Assembly: GCA_036504595.1 (NCBI GenBank)
Contig: DASXUX010000095.1
Coordinates: 248,001 to 312,000 of the forward strand
Direction of reading: 5' to 3'
DNA length: 64,000 bases
DNA from: DASXUX01 sp036504595
GTDB taxonomy: Bacteria; Planctomycetota; SZUA-567; H5-PLA8
Each line of letters begins with the position of its first letter. The first letter of the stretch is position 1. Below the pieces are notes generated by a model. The model was not told the origin of the DNA and searched no databases. It saw nothing but the letters and a program-made list of their open reading frames with translations. Shown piece by piece: positions 40,191-49,398 of the stretch. The translations under genes were made by a program, and so were the position numbers.

Positions 40191-43100
40191 CTACTTCTGC
40201 ACCGTCCGGTCATCCTTCGGCTTGCAGATCACCCTAAAGCCGACGTTGAACACACGCTGCCAACTCGGGTAGCTCAAACGGAACGCTGAACGCGCGCGGT
40301 TGGGCCGGTCGTAGAACGAGCCGCCGCGAACGACTTTCTCGCCTTCAATCTTGCCGTCGTCGCGCCCATCTTTCGTGTCGTACGGGTATGGCTTATAGGT
40401 GCTCAGCGTCCATTCAGCCACGTTGCCATGCATATCGTGGAGGCCCCACGCGTTCGGCTGGTATTTGCCCACGTTGTCTGTAACGCAGGAACCGTCATTG
40501 ACCGCCGCAATATGCGGAATCCACTTGGGCGAATCGCCGCGGCACAGGTTCACCAGATTCTTGTCAGCGAGGTTCGCCAGCTTGCCGAAGTCAGTTTCGC
40601 ACGCACCGTAGCTGAGCGGCGTCGTGGTGCCAGCCCGGCAGGCGTATTCCCACTGCGCTTCCGTCGGCAGTGTGATGTTCTTGCCGGTCTTGCCGGAGAG
40701 CCACTTGCAGAAGTCCATCGCTCGCTGCCAGGAAACGCGAATGACCGGCTGAGTCGAGCGGTTGGCCGCTTCGCCCCGATTGCCCTGGTCCTTGTTGAAG
40801 ACGCTGATGTACGCGCTGTCATGCAGAGGATCGAAGAGCGCGTACTGCTGGTTCGTGATCTCGCAGCCGCCGATGTAGAAGGCTGAATCGATCTTCACCT
40901 TCGTCAACGGCACCTCGTCCGCTTCGCCCTTGGCATCGCCCATCACAAATTCGCCAGCCGGGATAAGCGCCAGATTCAGCGCCACGTTCTCCGCAAGTTC
41001 GACTTTCATCTCCGTCGGCAATCCGGCGGCTTCCTGCTTCTTTTTGGCTTCCGCCGTGTCGAACGGCCAGCCGGCACAGTCAATCTTCTGCTCGGCACGA
41101 GCGGCCATGGGCGCGGGAGCAACGTACTTGACCGGCTCCTGCTTCAGGTCCGGGATGGCCTCGGGATCTTCATCGCGGCCGGCATATTGCGTGCGCAGCG
41201 CTAAGCGTCGTTTCTGGAAATCCCCTCCGCCGCCACGGTGTTCATGCCAAGTGCCATGGTCGGGAACGTTCAGATCGATCCAGGTCACGAGGCGATCCCA
41301 AGCTTCCGTGTCCAGTTTGACGTTGTAGTGCCCCTTCTTGAGCATCTGCACCAGCTCGCTCGTGTTGGAGTGATATTCCATCGGCACGAAAACGTGGTAG
41401 TCGCTCTCCGGCCCCGGCCGGCGCACGTATGGATGCAGCGCGACGTACGGCGCGTCAAAGTTGCGCCACCCCGGCTTGTCTTTGACCGCGAAATCCGGCG
41501 GGGTCTTGCCATCCGCCCCAGGCTTACCGTCGTGGCAACCGACGCAGTATCTATCGAGCACTGGCTGGACATCTCGCTTGAAGCTCAGGCCCCGCGCCGG
41601 ACCGTACCATGGGGTGATCTCGACGGCCGGCTTTAACGCCGCGTACGTCTTGCTGCGCGGCGGGCTGGTGGTCTGCTGTTCGTGGCACCCGACGCAAGCC
41701 GTCACTTCGCCGGGCATCGCGGTGTACCAGCTTCGCATCAGTTGAACGGCGCTGCCGTCCGCGTCGAGCGGCTGAATGGCGATGGGCGTGTTGGCGGGAA
41801 CCTTGAAGCCCGCGGAACCGTCTTCCTCAACCGGAACCGTTCCCAGAATGCGGTGCACATCCCACGGACCATCGATACCGATGTTGATGTGGCCGCCCAT
41901 TCCGTTGTAGCCGTAGTGCGGCGAATAGATGCGCAGCTTCTTGATCGTCCCGCGCGGCACGCCTTGCGTCGCGCCTTCATAGATGTCGGAGATGTAGACC
42001 GTCGCGTCCTTCTTCGTCGTATCGATCTTGTCGGGGATCACGGGCGGCCTGACCGTTGGGCGCAGCGGAATGGGTTCCAGCATCGCGTAGCCCGGCGTCT
42101 CGCACAGAAGCTGCATGTTATCGAACGTATCGACCAAGTAGATGCCCCACATCGATTGCGGTGTCGGCTGAGCGGCCACGAGGAAATACTTGTCGCTTAG
42201 CGGCCACGGGTGCAGGAACTTCGGCCAGGAGCCATCGACCAGCGTATCGCGAATGATCGGTTCGACCGGCTGCCCGCAACCCGGAATGCGCTGAACGGCG
42301 CCGTTGTCTTCATGGCGCCCTTTCGCGGGATCGAAGACGAGCAACTCGCCCATGCGCGGCACGCCGTGGTGGCCGGAGATAATGGCGACGAGCTTCGTCG
42401 GATGGTTGGGAATTGGCCGGGCATAGAAGATCGAGTTCGGCCAGTACGAGTTGCTGCCGTAGTACTCAACCTGACCGGTCCCGTCTGGATTCATGTGGAA
42501 GAGAATGCGCGTGAAGTAATGCGCCGTGTCCGAATACTCCCAGCGCGTGTACATCACCTGTCCGTTGTTCAGCAGCGTCGGGCACCAGTTGTGGTCTTGG
42601 TCGAAGCAAAGCTGGCGGATCGTTTTGCCGTCCGTCTCCATGCGATAGAGATTGCCGACCGCATCGCCGCCGCCCACGCACGGCACGCCGTGGAAACAAC
42701 CGGTAGAACAGAAGATCATCCGGCCGTCGGGCAGATAGCATCCGTCGTAGTTATCGACATCCTTGTGTTCGCCGGGCGTGACCTGCCGGAAGCCGCTGCC
42801 GTCCGTCTTCATTTCGCAGACTTGGAAGCGACCATCCACCGGCATCGAGAACAGCATGCGGTCGGCATCGAAGTGCAAATCGATGTCGCCAACGAACTCG
42901 CCCTTCTCGGGCTTGAAGACGGTGTGGACGGTGGCGCCGGCCTCCGTGCCGGCCGGCAGAGACGCCGGCGCTACCCGGGGTACCGACACGGTGACGATCT
43001 GGTTGTCATAGCCATTACGCCCAATCGAGCTGTTGCCCTGCCAGTTCTGCGGCAGGCCCATTTGCTTCGGGTGGCGCTGCACGGCCAGCATTTTCTCAAA

Positions 43101-44252
43101 GCTCAGCAGCGGGTTGGCCAGGAGCGCCTCCGCACGCAGCGCCTCAAATCTCTGGCTGGCTTCGAGGAACTTGTCGAGGCTGGCGAACTTTCCATCGGCC
43201 CCGCGCGCATCGGCAAATGCCTTCTCGACCTCCGTCAGCCGCTGCAGGTATTCCGCCCCTTTCGGATACTTGTCGCCATTTGTCTGAGACAAGTCTTCGA
43301 TCGCCATTCGCAGCGCCTTCAGGCTGCTGTCTTTCCAGCGCGCCTGAGCGTCTTCCATCGTCCGCGCGCGGTAATAGGTTTTGCGCAAAGCCGCCAGGTC
43401 CGCGACCGACTTCACCGATGAGACTTGTTGCTTGGCTTCTGCGGCGAGCGGTCCGCGCGTCGCGGCGGCCAATCGCTGAACGAACGTGCCAGCGGCATCG
43501 GCCGGCCAATCCTGAGCCCAGATGCTGTCCTGCCGCTCCCAGTTCATTTCGTTCTGCGAAACGGAGTCGCGGAAATCGTTTTGCAGCCAGCGCCACAGCG
43601 CATCGCGCCGAATCGCGCCTTCATTTGGCGCGCCGCCGGGCGTGGCGTTCGTTGAGAAGTAAAACCCGCAGCCGCCGCCCTGATTGTGGACTTTGAAGAG
43701 CAGTTTGTTTTCGCCGGCCTGAAGTTCAAGCTTCGCCGTGTCCTGATTAGCTGACGCGCCGCGCGCCACATTGTTTGAGATCAGCTTCTTGCCATTGAAC
43801 CACATCGCCATGCCGTCATCGCTGCCAAAGTAGCCGGTGATCGTCTTTGCGGTTGGACTGGTGATCGTTCTATAAAGATAGACCGCACTGTTGCCGGGCA
43901 CCGAAAGATCAACGACCGAGCCATCTGCCCATTCCGGGTGAACGACCCACTTGCACTTTCCGTAGGTCTTGGTCAGGTCGATTTCGGTTTCGGGCGGATA
44001 TGCCTCATCAAACGCGCTCTTGCTGCCGCCTTCGAACGGTCCGATATATTGCCACGGCCCAAGTTGCTCAGCGGCCGACGCAACCGGCTTGCTCTTGGCC
44101 TGCGCCGCTTCCCACTTGACGAGGGACTCGCGCGCAAGCTGCAGCGTCTCCTGCCAGGTTGCTTTTTTCTGGTAGTATTCGGGAGGTTTTTCGCCGGCAA
44201 AGCAGAACTGACAGCATATAGCCGCTGCAAGAGCAAGCCTGCTCAGTCTCAT
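40191..44252 (-). CDS. giant secreted protein: PA14-like + HzsA-like propeller with CxxCH motifs + FGE domain
   Basis: 1353 residues from ATG 44252 (GGAGGG 6 nt upstream) with signal peptide LSRLALAAAICCQFCFA. About 60-200: a PA14-like beta domain (TITGYFGSDDGMAMWFNGKK). About 200-400: helices. About 430-900: propeller of the hydrazine-synthase alpha-like family (GDIDLHFDADRMLFSM, YDGCYLPDGRMIFCSTG, RWEYSDTAHYF). Two haem motifs, CVGCHEQ and CVGCHDG, lie about 850-910. The last 260 residues are an FGE-like domain (IPAGEFVMGDAKG, LPTEAQWEYACRAG, GLHDMHGNVAEW). True HzsA makes hydrazine in anammox; here no HzsB/C are near, so this role is not implied. A GCCGGC repeat is read in frame at about residues 428-442 (VAPASLPAGTEAGATV). 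Confidence 0.88.
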   Translation of the reverse strand: MRLSRLALAAAICCQFCFAGEKPPEYYQKKATWQETLQLARESLVKWEAAQAKSKPVASAAEQLGPWQYIGPFEGGSKSAFDEAYPPETEIDLTKTYGKCKWVVHPEWADGSVVDLSVPGNSAVYLYRTITSPTAKTITGYFGSDDGMAMWFNGKKLISNNVARGASANQDTAKLELQAGENKLLFKVHNQGGGCGFYFSTNATPGGAPNEGAIRRDALWRWLQNDFRDSVSQNEMNWERQDSIWAQDWPADAAGTFVQRLAAATRGPLAAEAKQQVSSVKSVADLAALRKTYYRARTMEDAQARWKDSSLKALRMAIEDLSQTNGDKYPKGAEYLQRLTEVEKAFADARGADGKFASLDKFLEASQRFEALRAEALLANPLLSFEKMLAVQRHPKQMGLPQNWQGNSSIGRNGYDNQIVTVSVPRVAPASLPAGTEAGATVHTVFKPEKGEFVGDIDLHFDADRMLFSMPVDGRFQVCEMKTDGSGFRQVTPGEHKDVDNYDGCYLPDGRMIFCSTGCFHGVPCVGGGDAVGNLYRMETDGKTIRQLCFDQDHNWCPTLLNNGQVMYTRWEYSDTAHYFTRILFHMNPDGTGQVEYYGSNSYWPNSIFYARPIPNHPTKLVAIISGHHGVPRMGELLVFDPAKGRHEDNGAVQRIPGCGQPVEPIIRDTLVDGSWPKFLHPWPLSDKYFLVAAQPTPQSMWGIYLVDTFDNMQLLCETPGYAMLEPIPLRPTVRPPVIPDKIDTTKKDATVYISDIYEGATQGVPRGTIKKLRIYSPHYGYNGMGGHINIGIDGPWDVHRILGTVPVEEDGSAGFKVPANTPIAIQPLDADGSAVQLMRSWYTAMPGEVTACVGCHEQQTTSPPRSKTYAALKPAVEITPWYGPARGLSFKRDVQPVLDRYCVGCHDGKPGADGKTPPDFAVKDKPGWRNFDAPYVALHPYVRRPGPESDYHVFVPMEYHSNTSELVQMLKKGHYNVKLDTEAWDRLVTWIDLNVPDHGTWHEHRGGGGDFQKRRLALRTQYAGRDEDPEAIPDLKQEPVKYVAPAPMAARAEQKIDCAGWPFDTAEAKKKQEAAGLPTEMKVELAENVALNLALIPAGEFVMGDAKGEADEVPLTKVKIDSAFYIGGCEITNQQYALFDPLHDSAYISVFNKDQGNRGEAANRSTQPVIRVSWQRAMDFCKWLSGKTGKNITLPTEAQWEYACRAGTTTPLSYGACETDFGKLANLADKNLVNLCRGDSPKWIPHIAAVNDGSCVTDNVGKYQPNAWGLHDMHGNVAEWTLSTYKPYPYDTKDGRDDGKIEGEKVVRGGSFYDRPNRARSAFRLSYPSWQRVFNVGFRVICKPKDDRTVQK
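42930..42975. repeat. GCCGGC-rich hairpin repeat, coding copy
   Basis: Nearly the same 45 bp as 12281-12325, with a few base differences, inserted without frame loss in the HzsA-like gene. Confidence 0.75.
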
Positions 44253-44271
44253 GTGCCACCCTCCAAAGGAA

Positions 44272-44299
44272 CGCAAAATTCAAAACTCAAAACGCAAAA
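44272..44299. repeat. heptamer array (unit CGCAAAA)
   Basis: Four exact 7-base units CGCAAAA, TTCAAAA, CTCAAAA, CGCAAAA, 20 bp upstream of the HzsA-like start codon. Confidence 0.8.
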
Positions 44300-44370
44300 G
44301 TGCAGATTGCGATGTCCATTGCGGACGCTTTGAACTTTGCCTTTCCAAACTTGTCAGGACAACTATGGGT

Positions 44371-44397
44371 ATATTACACCGCTTGGGCTAGGAACAA
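44371..44397 (-). promoter_or_regulatory. candidate promoter of the HzsA-like gene
   Basis: Minus strand TTGTTC (44392-44397), 15-bp spacer, TAATAT (44371-44376), in an AT-rich intergenic stretch. The spacer is shorter than ideal. Confidence 0.3.
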
Positions 44398-44487
44398 GCA
44401 GATTCTTGCATGAAACACGCGAATATTTTGCATGTAAGCGATTGACTAGACAAGAATTGCGAGAAAAGAGCAGTCACCTGACGTGAC

Positions 44488-45576
44488 CTACTTCTTCTTT
44501 CGCCCGCGCTTGGGTTTTCCATCCGCGGGCGCGGGCGGTTGTGGTTTCTGGCCATCGGCGACGGCGGTAGTCAGCGGCACGCCGATCAGCTTCGGCTCAA
44601 GTTTCGAGATATCCACCCCGAAGCGCACGAGGATCGTTGCAGGCACGTCAGCGATCGTGCCGCCGTGCATCACCATTTTGTCGTTCGTCGCTAACCAACT
44701 GTGAGGCGCATTGTTGTGGGTCTTCGCGGCCGGGTCGAAGCCATGGTCGGTCGTCACATAAAGGAGCGTCTTGTCGCAGAGCTCCTGCTTCTTCAGCCAC
44801 CTGACGATCTTGCCCAGTGCCTTATCGCAATCCACAGCCGCATCGCGATATTCGTCGCTGTCCGAGCGGTGCTTGTGCCCAGCGTGGTCCGGATCGGAGA
44901 AGTGCACAAATGCCATGAACCGCGGCGACTTGTACTGCTCCAAATATCTCAGGCTGAGCTTGGCGACCTCGTCGGCATCACGCTGAGCGGCATCAAAGAC
45001 CTCCAGCGCCTTGCGGGTGAGCATGAACGGTTCGCCTTTCTCGACCTGCGGCTTGTCCGAATCAGGCACGTTGTCGGCGCCTTCCGGCAAAGGTTTGCGA
45101 GTCTTCTTGTTTTCCTTCTTCTCGGCCGCCGCGATCTCCTCCGGCGTGCGGCCGCCGACGTGCGCCAGTTTCCCCGTCACCATGAACGTATGGATGTTTT
45201 CTTTTCCGCCGAAGTGCTTCTGCAGGCGCTCGAAAATTGTGTAGCCTTCCGGAATCGGTTGGTAGACGTTATTCGAGATCACACCGGTATCCTTTGTGCC
45301 GAGACCGGTCAGCATTTCGGCATGGCTGGGCTTGGTCAGCGTCACATGGCCCTGAACTTCGATAGATTGCAGCGAACCTTCATCAATGATTGCGGCGAGA
45401 TTTGGGAGTTTGCCCTTGAACAGAAGTTCCTGCAACACCGTACGGTCGAGTCCATCCCACGAGACCAAAATAGCGTTTTGTGGAACACTCACCTTCTCTG
45501 GCTTGATGGTGTCTTCTCCGTGAGACACGTGTCCAAACGCCAACAAAGCCACGCACGCACAAAGCACTCTCCGCAT
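44488..45576 (-). CDS. secreted type I phosphodiesterase/alkaline-phosphatase-superfamily protein
   Basis: 362 residues from MRRVLCACVALLAFGHVSHG (signal peptide), with GAGGAG before the ATG. Alkaline phosphatase superfamily features: ILVSWDGLDRTVL (first Asp), the nucleophile region TLTKPSHAEMLTGLG, FVHFSDPDHAGHKH and VTTDHGFDPAAKTHNNAPHS for the two metal sites. It ends in a Pro/Lys/Arg-rich tail. Probably hydrolyses phosphodiesters or phosphonates outside the cytoplasm. Divergent from ppdK. Confidence 0.9.
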   Translation of the reverse strand: MRRVLCACVALLAFGHVSHGEDTIKPEKVSVPQNAILVSWDGLDRTVLQELLFKGKLPNLAAIIDEGSLQSIEVQGHVTLTKPSHAEMLTGLGTKDTGVISNNVYQPIPEGYTIFERLQKHFGGKENIHTFMVTGKLAHVGGRTPEEIAAAEKKENKKTRKPLPEGADNVPDSDKPQVEKGEPFMLTRKALEVFDAAQRDADEVAKLSLRYLEQYKSPRFMAFVHFSDPDHAGHKHRSDSDEYRDAAVDCDKALGKIVRWLKKQELCDKTLLYVTTDHGFDPAAKTHNNAPHSWLATNDKMVMHGGTIADVPATILVRFGVDISKLEPKLIGVPLTTAVADGQKPQPPAPADGKPKRGRKKK

Positions 45577-45691
45577 TCGTCTGCTCCTCATTTGCCATCC
45601 CACGCAACCTGTAAAGGCCCTGCATCGCCAGAGTGTTTGCGCAGAATCTTCGGGCTATAAATGACGCCGCTTCGGCTCTAACCCGATTCCC

Positions 45692-45720
45692 TTGACAGGC
45701 TTGCGTAGCGTTGCTACAAG
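45692..45720 (+). promoter_or_regulatory. sigma70 promoter of ppdK
   Basis: TTGACA (45692-45697, perfect -35), 17-bp spacer, TACAAG (45715-45720, 4 of 6). It leads directly into the attenuator-like leader. Confidence 0.6.
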
Positions 45721-45741
45721 ACCCTCAGCACACTTGGGGTA

Positions 45742-45792
45742 ACGCCAGTGCGGCTTTCCCTCCATCCGCTGTCACGGATGGCGTGTTTTTTT
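45742..45792 (+). promoter_or_regulatory. attenuator-like leader of ppdK with alternative stems
   Basis: Terminator form: CCATCCG (45762-45768) with CGGATGG (45775-45781), then CGTG and seven T (45786-45792). Competing form: ACGCCA (45742-45747) with TGGCGT (45779-45784), which would open the terminator stem. A further hairpin, CACTTGG with CCAGTG, overlaps ACGCCA. The exclusive pairings suggest regulated read-through into ppdK. Confidence 0.5.
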
Positions 45793-45831
45793 CACGGGTC
45801 AATAGACCCAGAGTTGCGGAGATTAAGTCAA

Positions 45832-48591
45832 ATGCCCAAACGTGTCTTCTTTTTCGGGGCCGGCAAGGCCGAAGCCAAAGGCAAGGATCTGACCAAGGAC
45901 GTCCTTGGCGGCAAAGGCACTGGTCTGATGGAAATGACCAGCATCGGCCTGCCCGTTCCGGCTGGCTTCACGATCGGCATCCCGACCTGTGAAGAGTTCT
46001 ACAACAATGGCCGCAAGTTCCCGAAGGGACTTGAGGACGAAGTCAAGCAGGCGCTGGTCAAGCTCGAAAAGTGCGTCGGCAAGAAACTCGGCGACGCCAA
46101 CGACCCGCTGCTCGTTTCAGTGCGTTCCGGCGCGGCGCGCTCGATGCCCGGCATGCTCGAAACCATTTTGAACCTCGGCCTCAACGACAAGTCCGTCGAA
46201 GGTCTGGCCCAGAAGACCGGCAACGCGCGCTTCGCGTACGACAGCTATCGCCGCTTCATCCAAATGTACTCCACGACGGCGATGGGACTCTCCAAGGAAC
46301 CGATGGAAGAGCTGCTCAAGGAACTCAAGGCCAAGCTGAACCTGAAGGACGATTCCAAGATTCCCGCCGAGTCGCTCAAGGAGCTGTGCCAGGAGTTCAA
46401 AGCGTTCTACAAAGAGAAGAAGGGCGAAGAGTTCCCGCAGGATCCGATCGAACAGCTCTGGGGCGCCATCAAGGCCGTCTTCGGTTCGTGGGAAGCTGAA
46501 AAGTCCGTCACCTATCGCCGCGTCGAAAAGATTACCGACCTGAAAGGCACCGCGGTCAACATCGTCCAAATGGTCTTCGGCAATAAGGGCGACACCTCGG
46601 GCACCGGCGTCTGTTTCACGCGCGACCCGAACACGGGCGCAAACGAATTCTACGGCGATTGTCTGATCAACGCTCAAGGCGAAGACGTCGTCGCCGGCAT
46701 CCGCACACCGATGAAGCTCATCGAGCTCGAAAGCAAGCTCCCCGTCGCCTACAAGCAGCTTTGCGATGTCCGCAAGCAGCTCGAAAAGTACTACAAGGAA
46801 ATGCAGGACCTCGAATTCACAATCGAAGAACAGCGGCTGTACATGCTGCAGTGCCGCACCGGCAAGCGCCTGCCCGCCGCCGCCTTCAAGATCGCCGTTG
46901 ACATGGTGCAAGAGAAGCTCATCACCAAGCAGGACGCGATCCAGCGCATTACGCCTGAGCAGATCGAAGGCGTCTTCTATCCAATCATCGACGTGGCCAA
47001 GGTCGGCGCCGCGAACCTCAAGGCCGCTCTGCTGGGCAAGGGCATCGACGCCGTTCCCGGCGCCGCGACGGGCGAAGCCGTCTTCACCGCCGCCGAAGCC
47101 GAAGCGATGGCTGCCGCTGGCAAGAAGGTCGTCCTCATCCGCAAAGAAACCAGCCCCGAAGACGTCGGCGGCATGCACGCCGCTCAGGGCATCCTCACCG
47201 CCACCGGCGGCAAGACCAGCCACGCGGCCGTTGTCGCTCGCGGCTGGGGCAAGTGCTGCATCGTCGGCTGCGAAGCGATCAATATCGACTACACGGCCAA
47301 GACGATGGTCGTCGGCGGCAAGACGGTCAAGCAGGGCGATTGGGTCACGCTGAACGGTTCGACCGGCGAAGTCTTCACCGGCCAGTTGCCGCTCAAGAAG
47401 CCTGAACAGGGCGCCGAATACCAGACGCTGATGAGCTGGTGCGATGAAATCCGCCGCCTGAAAGTGCGCACGAACGCCGACACGCCGTACGATTCGGTCA
47501 ACGCCGTCAAGATGGGCGCAGAGGGCATCGGTCTGTGCCGCACGGAACACATGTTCTTCGACACCGAAGAGCGCCGTCTGGCCATCCAGGAAATGATCGT
47601 CGCCGAAACGCTCGACGCCCGCAAGAAGGCTCTCGGCAAGTTGCTTCCGATTCAGCAGGGCGACTTCGAAGGCATCTTCACGGCGATGGACGGCAAGCCC
47701 GTGACGATCCGCCTGGTCGATCCGCCGCTGCATGAGTTCACCCCGAAGGACGATGCCGGCGTCGCCAAACTCAGCGCCGTCACTGGACTGTCGCCTGAGA
47801 AGATCAAGCACCGCTGCGAACAGCTCCACGAATCCAACCCGATGCTCGGTCACCGCGGTTGCCGCCTGTGCATCACCTATCCCGAAATCCTCGAGATGCA
47901 GGTGACGGCGATCATCCAGGCCGCTGTGGAATGCCAGAAGAAGGGCATCAAGGTCTTCCCGGAAATCATGCATCCTTTGACGATCGATAAGAAGGAGATG
48001 AAGATCCTGGAAGTGCAGACGCGCCAGGTCGCCGATGCGATTATCGCCAAGGCCGGCATCAAGCTGCCCTACATGGTCGGCACGATGATCGAAATCCCGC
48101 GCGCCGCGTTGCTGGCCGATCAAATCGCCGAAGTCGCCGAGTTCTTCAGCTTCGGCACCAACGATTTGACGCAGATGACGCTGGGCCTGTCCCGCGACGA
48201 CGCCGGCCGCTTCCTGCCGGTTTATGTCATGAGCGAGAAGGACGGCGGAAAGGCCATCTTCAAGGACGATCCGTTCCAGTCGCTCGATCAGAGCGGTGTC
48301 GGCATGCTGGTCAAGTGGGGCATTGAGCGCGGCCGAATGACTCGGCCGAAGCTGAAAGTCGGCATCTGCGGCGAACACGGCGGCGAAGCCAAGTCCGTCA
48401 AGTTCTGCCACAAAGTCGGCATGGACTACGTGTCCTGCTCGCCGTACCGCGTTCCGATTGCCCGCCTGGCCGCCGCGCAGGTCGTCATCGAAGAAAAAGG
48501 CGCCAAGCCCGGCCCGGTCCTGAAGGCCGCCAAGAAAGCCGTCAAGCCCGTCAAGATTGTGAAGGGCAAGAAGGTTAAAGCTGGCAGGTAG
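45832..48591 (+). CDS. ppdK: pyruvate, phosphate dikinase
   Basis: 919 residues from MPKRVFFFGAGKAEAKGKD; the frame is open 84 nt upstream but runs through the attenuator. PPDK interconverts pyruvate + ATP + Pi and PEP + AMP + PPi. Nucleotide-binding domain at the N-terminus (LGGKGTGLMEMTSIGLPVP, VRSGAARSMPGMLETILNLG), the swivelling domain with catalytic His464 in GGKTSHAAVVARGWG, and the PEP/pyruvate barrel (GAEGIGLCRTEHMFF, SFGTNDLTQMTLGLSRDD, Cys846 in ICGEHGG). A Lys/Ala/Val-rich tail of about 30 residues after IEEKG is extra. It runs glycolysis with PPi in many anaerobes and planctomycetes. Confidence 0.97.
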   Translation: MPKRVFFFGAGKAEAKGKDLTKDVLGGKGTGLMEMTSIGLPVPAGFTIGIPTCEEFYNNGRKFPKGLEDEVKQALVKLEKCVGKKLGDANDPLLVSVRSGAARSMPGMLETILNLGLNDKSVEGLAQKTGNARFAYDSYRRFIQMYSTTAMGLSKEPMEELLKELKAKLNLKDDSKIPAESLKELCQEFKAFYKEKKGEEFPQDPIEQLWGAIKAVFGSWEAEKSVTYRRVEKITDLKGTAVNIVQMVFGNKGDTSGTGVCFTRDPNTGANEFYGDCLINAQGEDVVAGIRTPMKLIELESKLPVAYKQLCDVRKQLEKYYKEMQDLEFTIEEQRLYMLQCRTGKRLPAAAFKIAVDMVQEKLITKQDAIQRITPEQIEGVFYPIIDVAKVGAANLKAALLGKGIDAVPGAATGEAVFTAAEAEAMAAAGKKVVLIRKETSPEDVGGMHAAQGILTATGGKTSHAAVVARGWGKCCIVGCEAINIDYTAKTMVVGGKTVKQGDWVTLNGSTGEVFTGQLPLKKPEQGAEYQTLMSWCDEIRRLKVRTNADTPYDSVNAVKMGAEGIGLCRTEHMFFDTEERRLAIQEMIVAETLDARKKALGKLLPIQQGDFEGIFTAMDGKPVTIRLVDPPLHEFTPKDDAGVAKLSAVTGLSPEKIKHRCEQLHESNPMLGHRGCRLCITYPEILEMQVTAIIQAAVECQKKGIKVFPEIMHPLTIDKKEMKILEVQTRQVADAIIAKAGIKLPYMVGTMIEIPRAALLADQIAEVAEFFSFGTNDLTQMTLGLSRDDAGRFLPVYVMSEKDGGKAIFKDDPFQSLDQSGVGMLVKWGIERGRMTRPKLKVGICGEHGGEAKSVKFCHKVGMDYVSCSPYRVPIARLAAAQVVIEEKGAKPGPVLKAAKKAVKPVKIVKGKKVKAGR

Positions 48592-48600
48592 AACCGTGTG

Positions 48601-48637
48601 GCACGGGCAGCCTCTGTTAGCCGTTGGCTGCCCGTGC
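48601..48637. repeat. GTGGCAC-type hairpin after ppdK
   Basis: GCACGGGCAGCC (48601-48612) pairs perfectly with GGCTGCCCGTGC (48626-48637). It stands between the ppdK stop and its terminator; the copy at 62452-62527 has the same outer arms. Confidence 0.8.
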
Positions 48638-48657
48638 AGAGTTCTGGAAAACACGAG

Positions 48658-48686
48658 CCCCCTTGGCGAAAGCCGAGGGGGTTTTT
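48658..48686 (+). terminator. rho-independent terminator of ppdK
   Basis: CCCCCTTGGC (48658-48667), GAAA tetraloop, GCCGAGGGGG (48672-48681), one T-G pair, then TTTTT. Confidence 0.93.
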
Positions 48687-48774
48687 CTTTGGTGCGCGCG
48701 TCCGTTTGCTCCGCCGGCATGCCCGTGTAGACTCCGCGTGTGAATTCTGGGTGCGAAATCCTGGAGCGGCCCCT

Positions 48775-49212
48775 ATGCCGAAGATGACCCTCGTCGATCT
48801 GCTCGCCCAAGAAGGCAACGGCGCCGTGCAGGTCGAGGCTTCTCCCGACAAGGTTCCGCCCATCGTAATGCTGGCGGGGCCGATCAAAGTCTGGTGGAGT
48901 GAGTGGGACAGCCCGCGTCATCGCCAGTACACGAAGTGGCGCGATGCCGTGCGCGTCGCTTTGGTCAAGGCCGGCTGCGCGGTCTACAGTCCTCATCGCG
49001 CGATCCAGGGCCGCTGGAACGAGAACTTGCAGAAGATCAATGACGCCGCGATCGCGGCCAGCGATTTCGTCGTCGTCCTGACGCCGCCGGACTGCCCTGC
49101 CGACGGCACCGAACACGAAATCGCCTACGCCAAGCAGCACAACATCCGCCTGATCTGCGCTCCGCCTGGGGACGACGACGATCTCCGGAAGTTGCTCGCG
49201 GCCATCAGCTAA
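48775..49212 (+). CDS. nucleoside 2-deoxyribosyltransferase-like protein
   Basis: 145 residues from MPKMTLVDLL, with GGAG upstream; the longer open frame runs back through the ppdK terminator and is rejected. The features IVMLAGPIKVW near residue 32 and ASDFVVVLTPPDCPADGTEHEIAYAKQ near residue 100 match the nucleoside deoxyribosyltransferase/DUF4406 fold, where the Glu of GTEHE is the expected nucleophile. Could exchange bases on deoxynucleosides or hydrolyse nucleotides. Not part of an obvious operon. Confidence 0.75.
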   Translation: MPKMTLVDLLAQEGNGAVQVEASPDKVPPIVMLAGPIKVWWSEWDSPRHRQYTKWRDAVRVALVKAGCAVYSPHRAIQGRWNENLQKINDAAIAASDFVVVLTPPDCPADGTEHEIAYAKQHNIRLICAPPGDDDDLRKLLAAIS

Positions 49213-49398
49213 GAGTCTCACTGGCTTTGGCCTGGCGCCATAAAGAGCAGGAGTGCAGTAGAGTCGCACTTCGAGAATTCCATCCCGTTTCAACGATGTT
49301 TCTTGGAATTTGGTTCGCGCAAAATATCGAAATTATTGGAATAGACAGCGGCGCCCCGCACATTTTCGCATTCAGCCAACACCTTGGAGGAGGATACG

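Noticed and set aside
40191..44252. Inferring anammox from the HzsA-like protein
   Set aside because: No HzsB, HzsC or hydrazine dehydrogenase in the window, and the protein carries extra FGE and PA14-like domains.
46117..49293. Very long open frame on the minus strand opposite ppdK (about 1058 codons)
   Set aside because: It mirrors the GC-rich codon pattern of ppdK, runs through its terminator, and shows no protein-like motifs, whereas ppdK is unmistakable.
49310..49330. GG-N10-GC sequence (TTGGAATTTGGTTCGC) upstream of hemerythrin as a sigma54 promoter
   Set aside because: Only the minimal spacing fits; the conserved TTGC and CAC parts are poor and no sigma54 activator is nearby.
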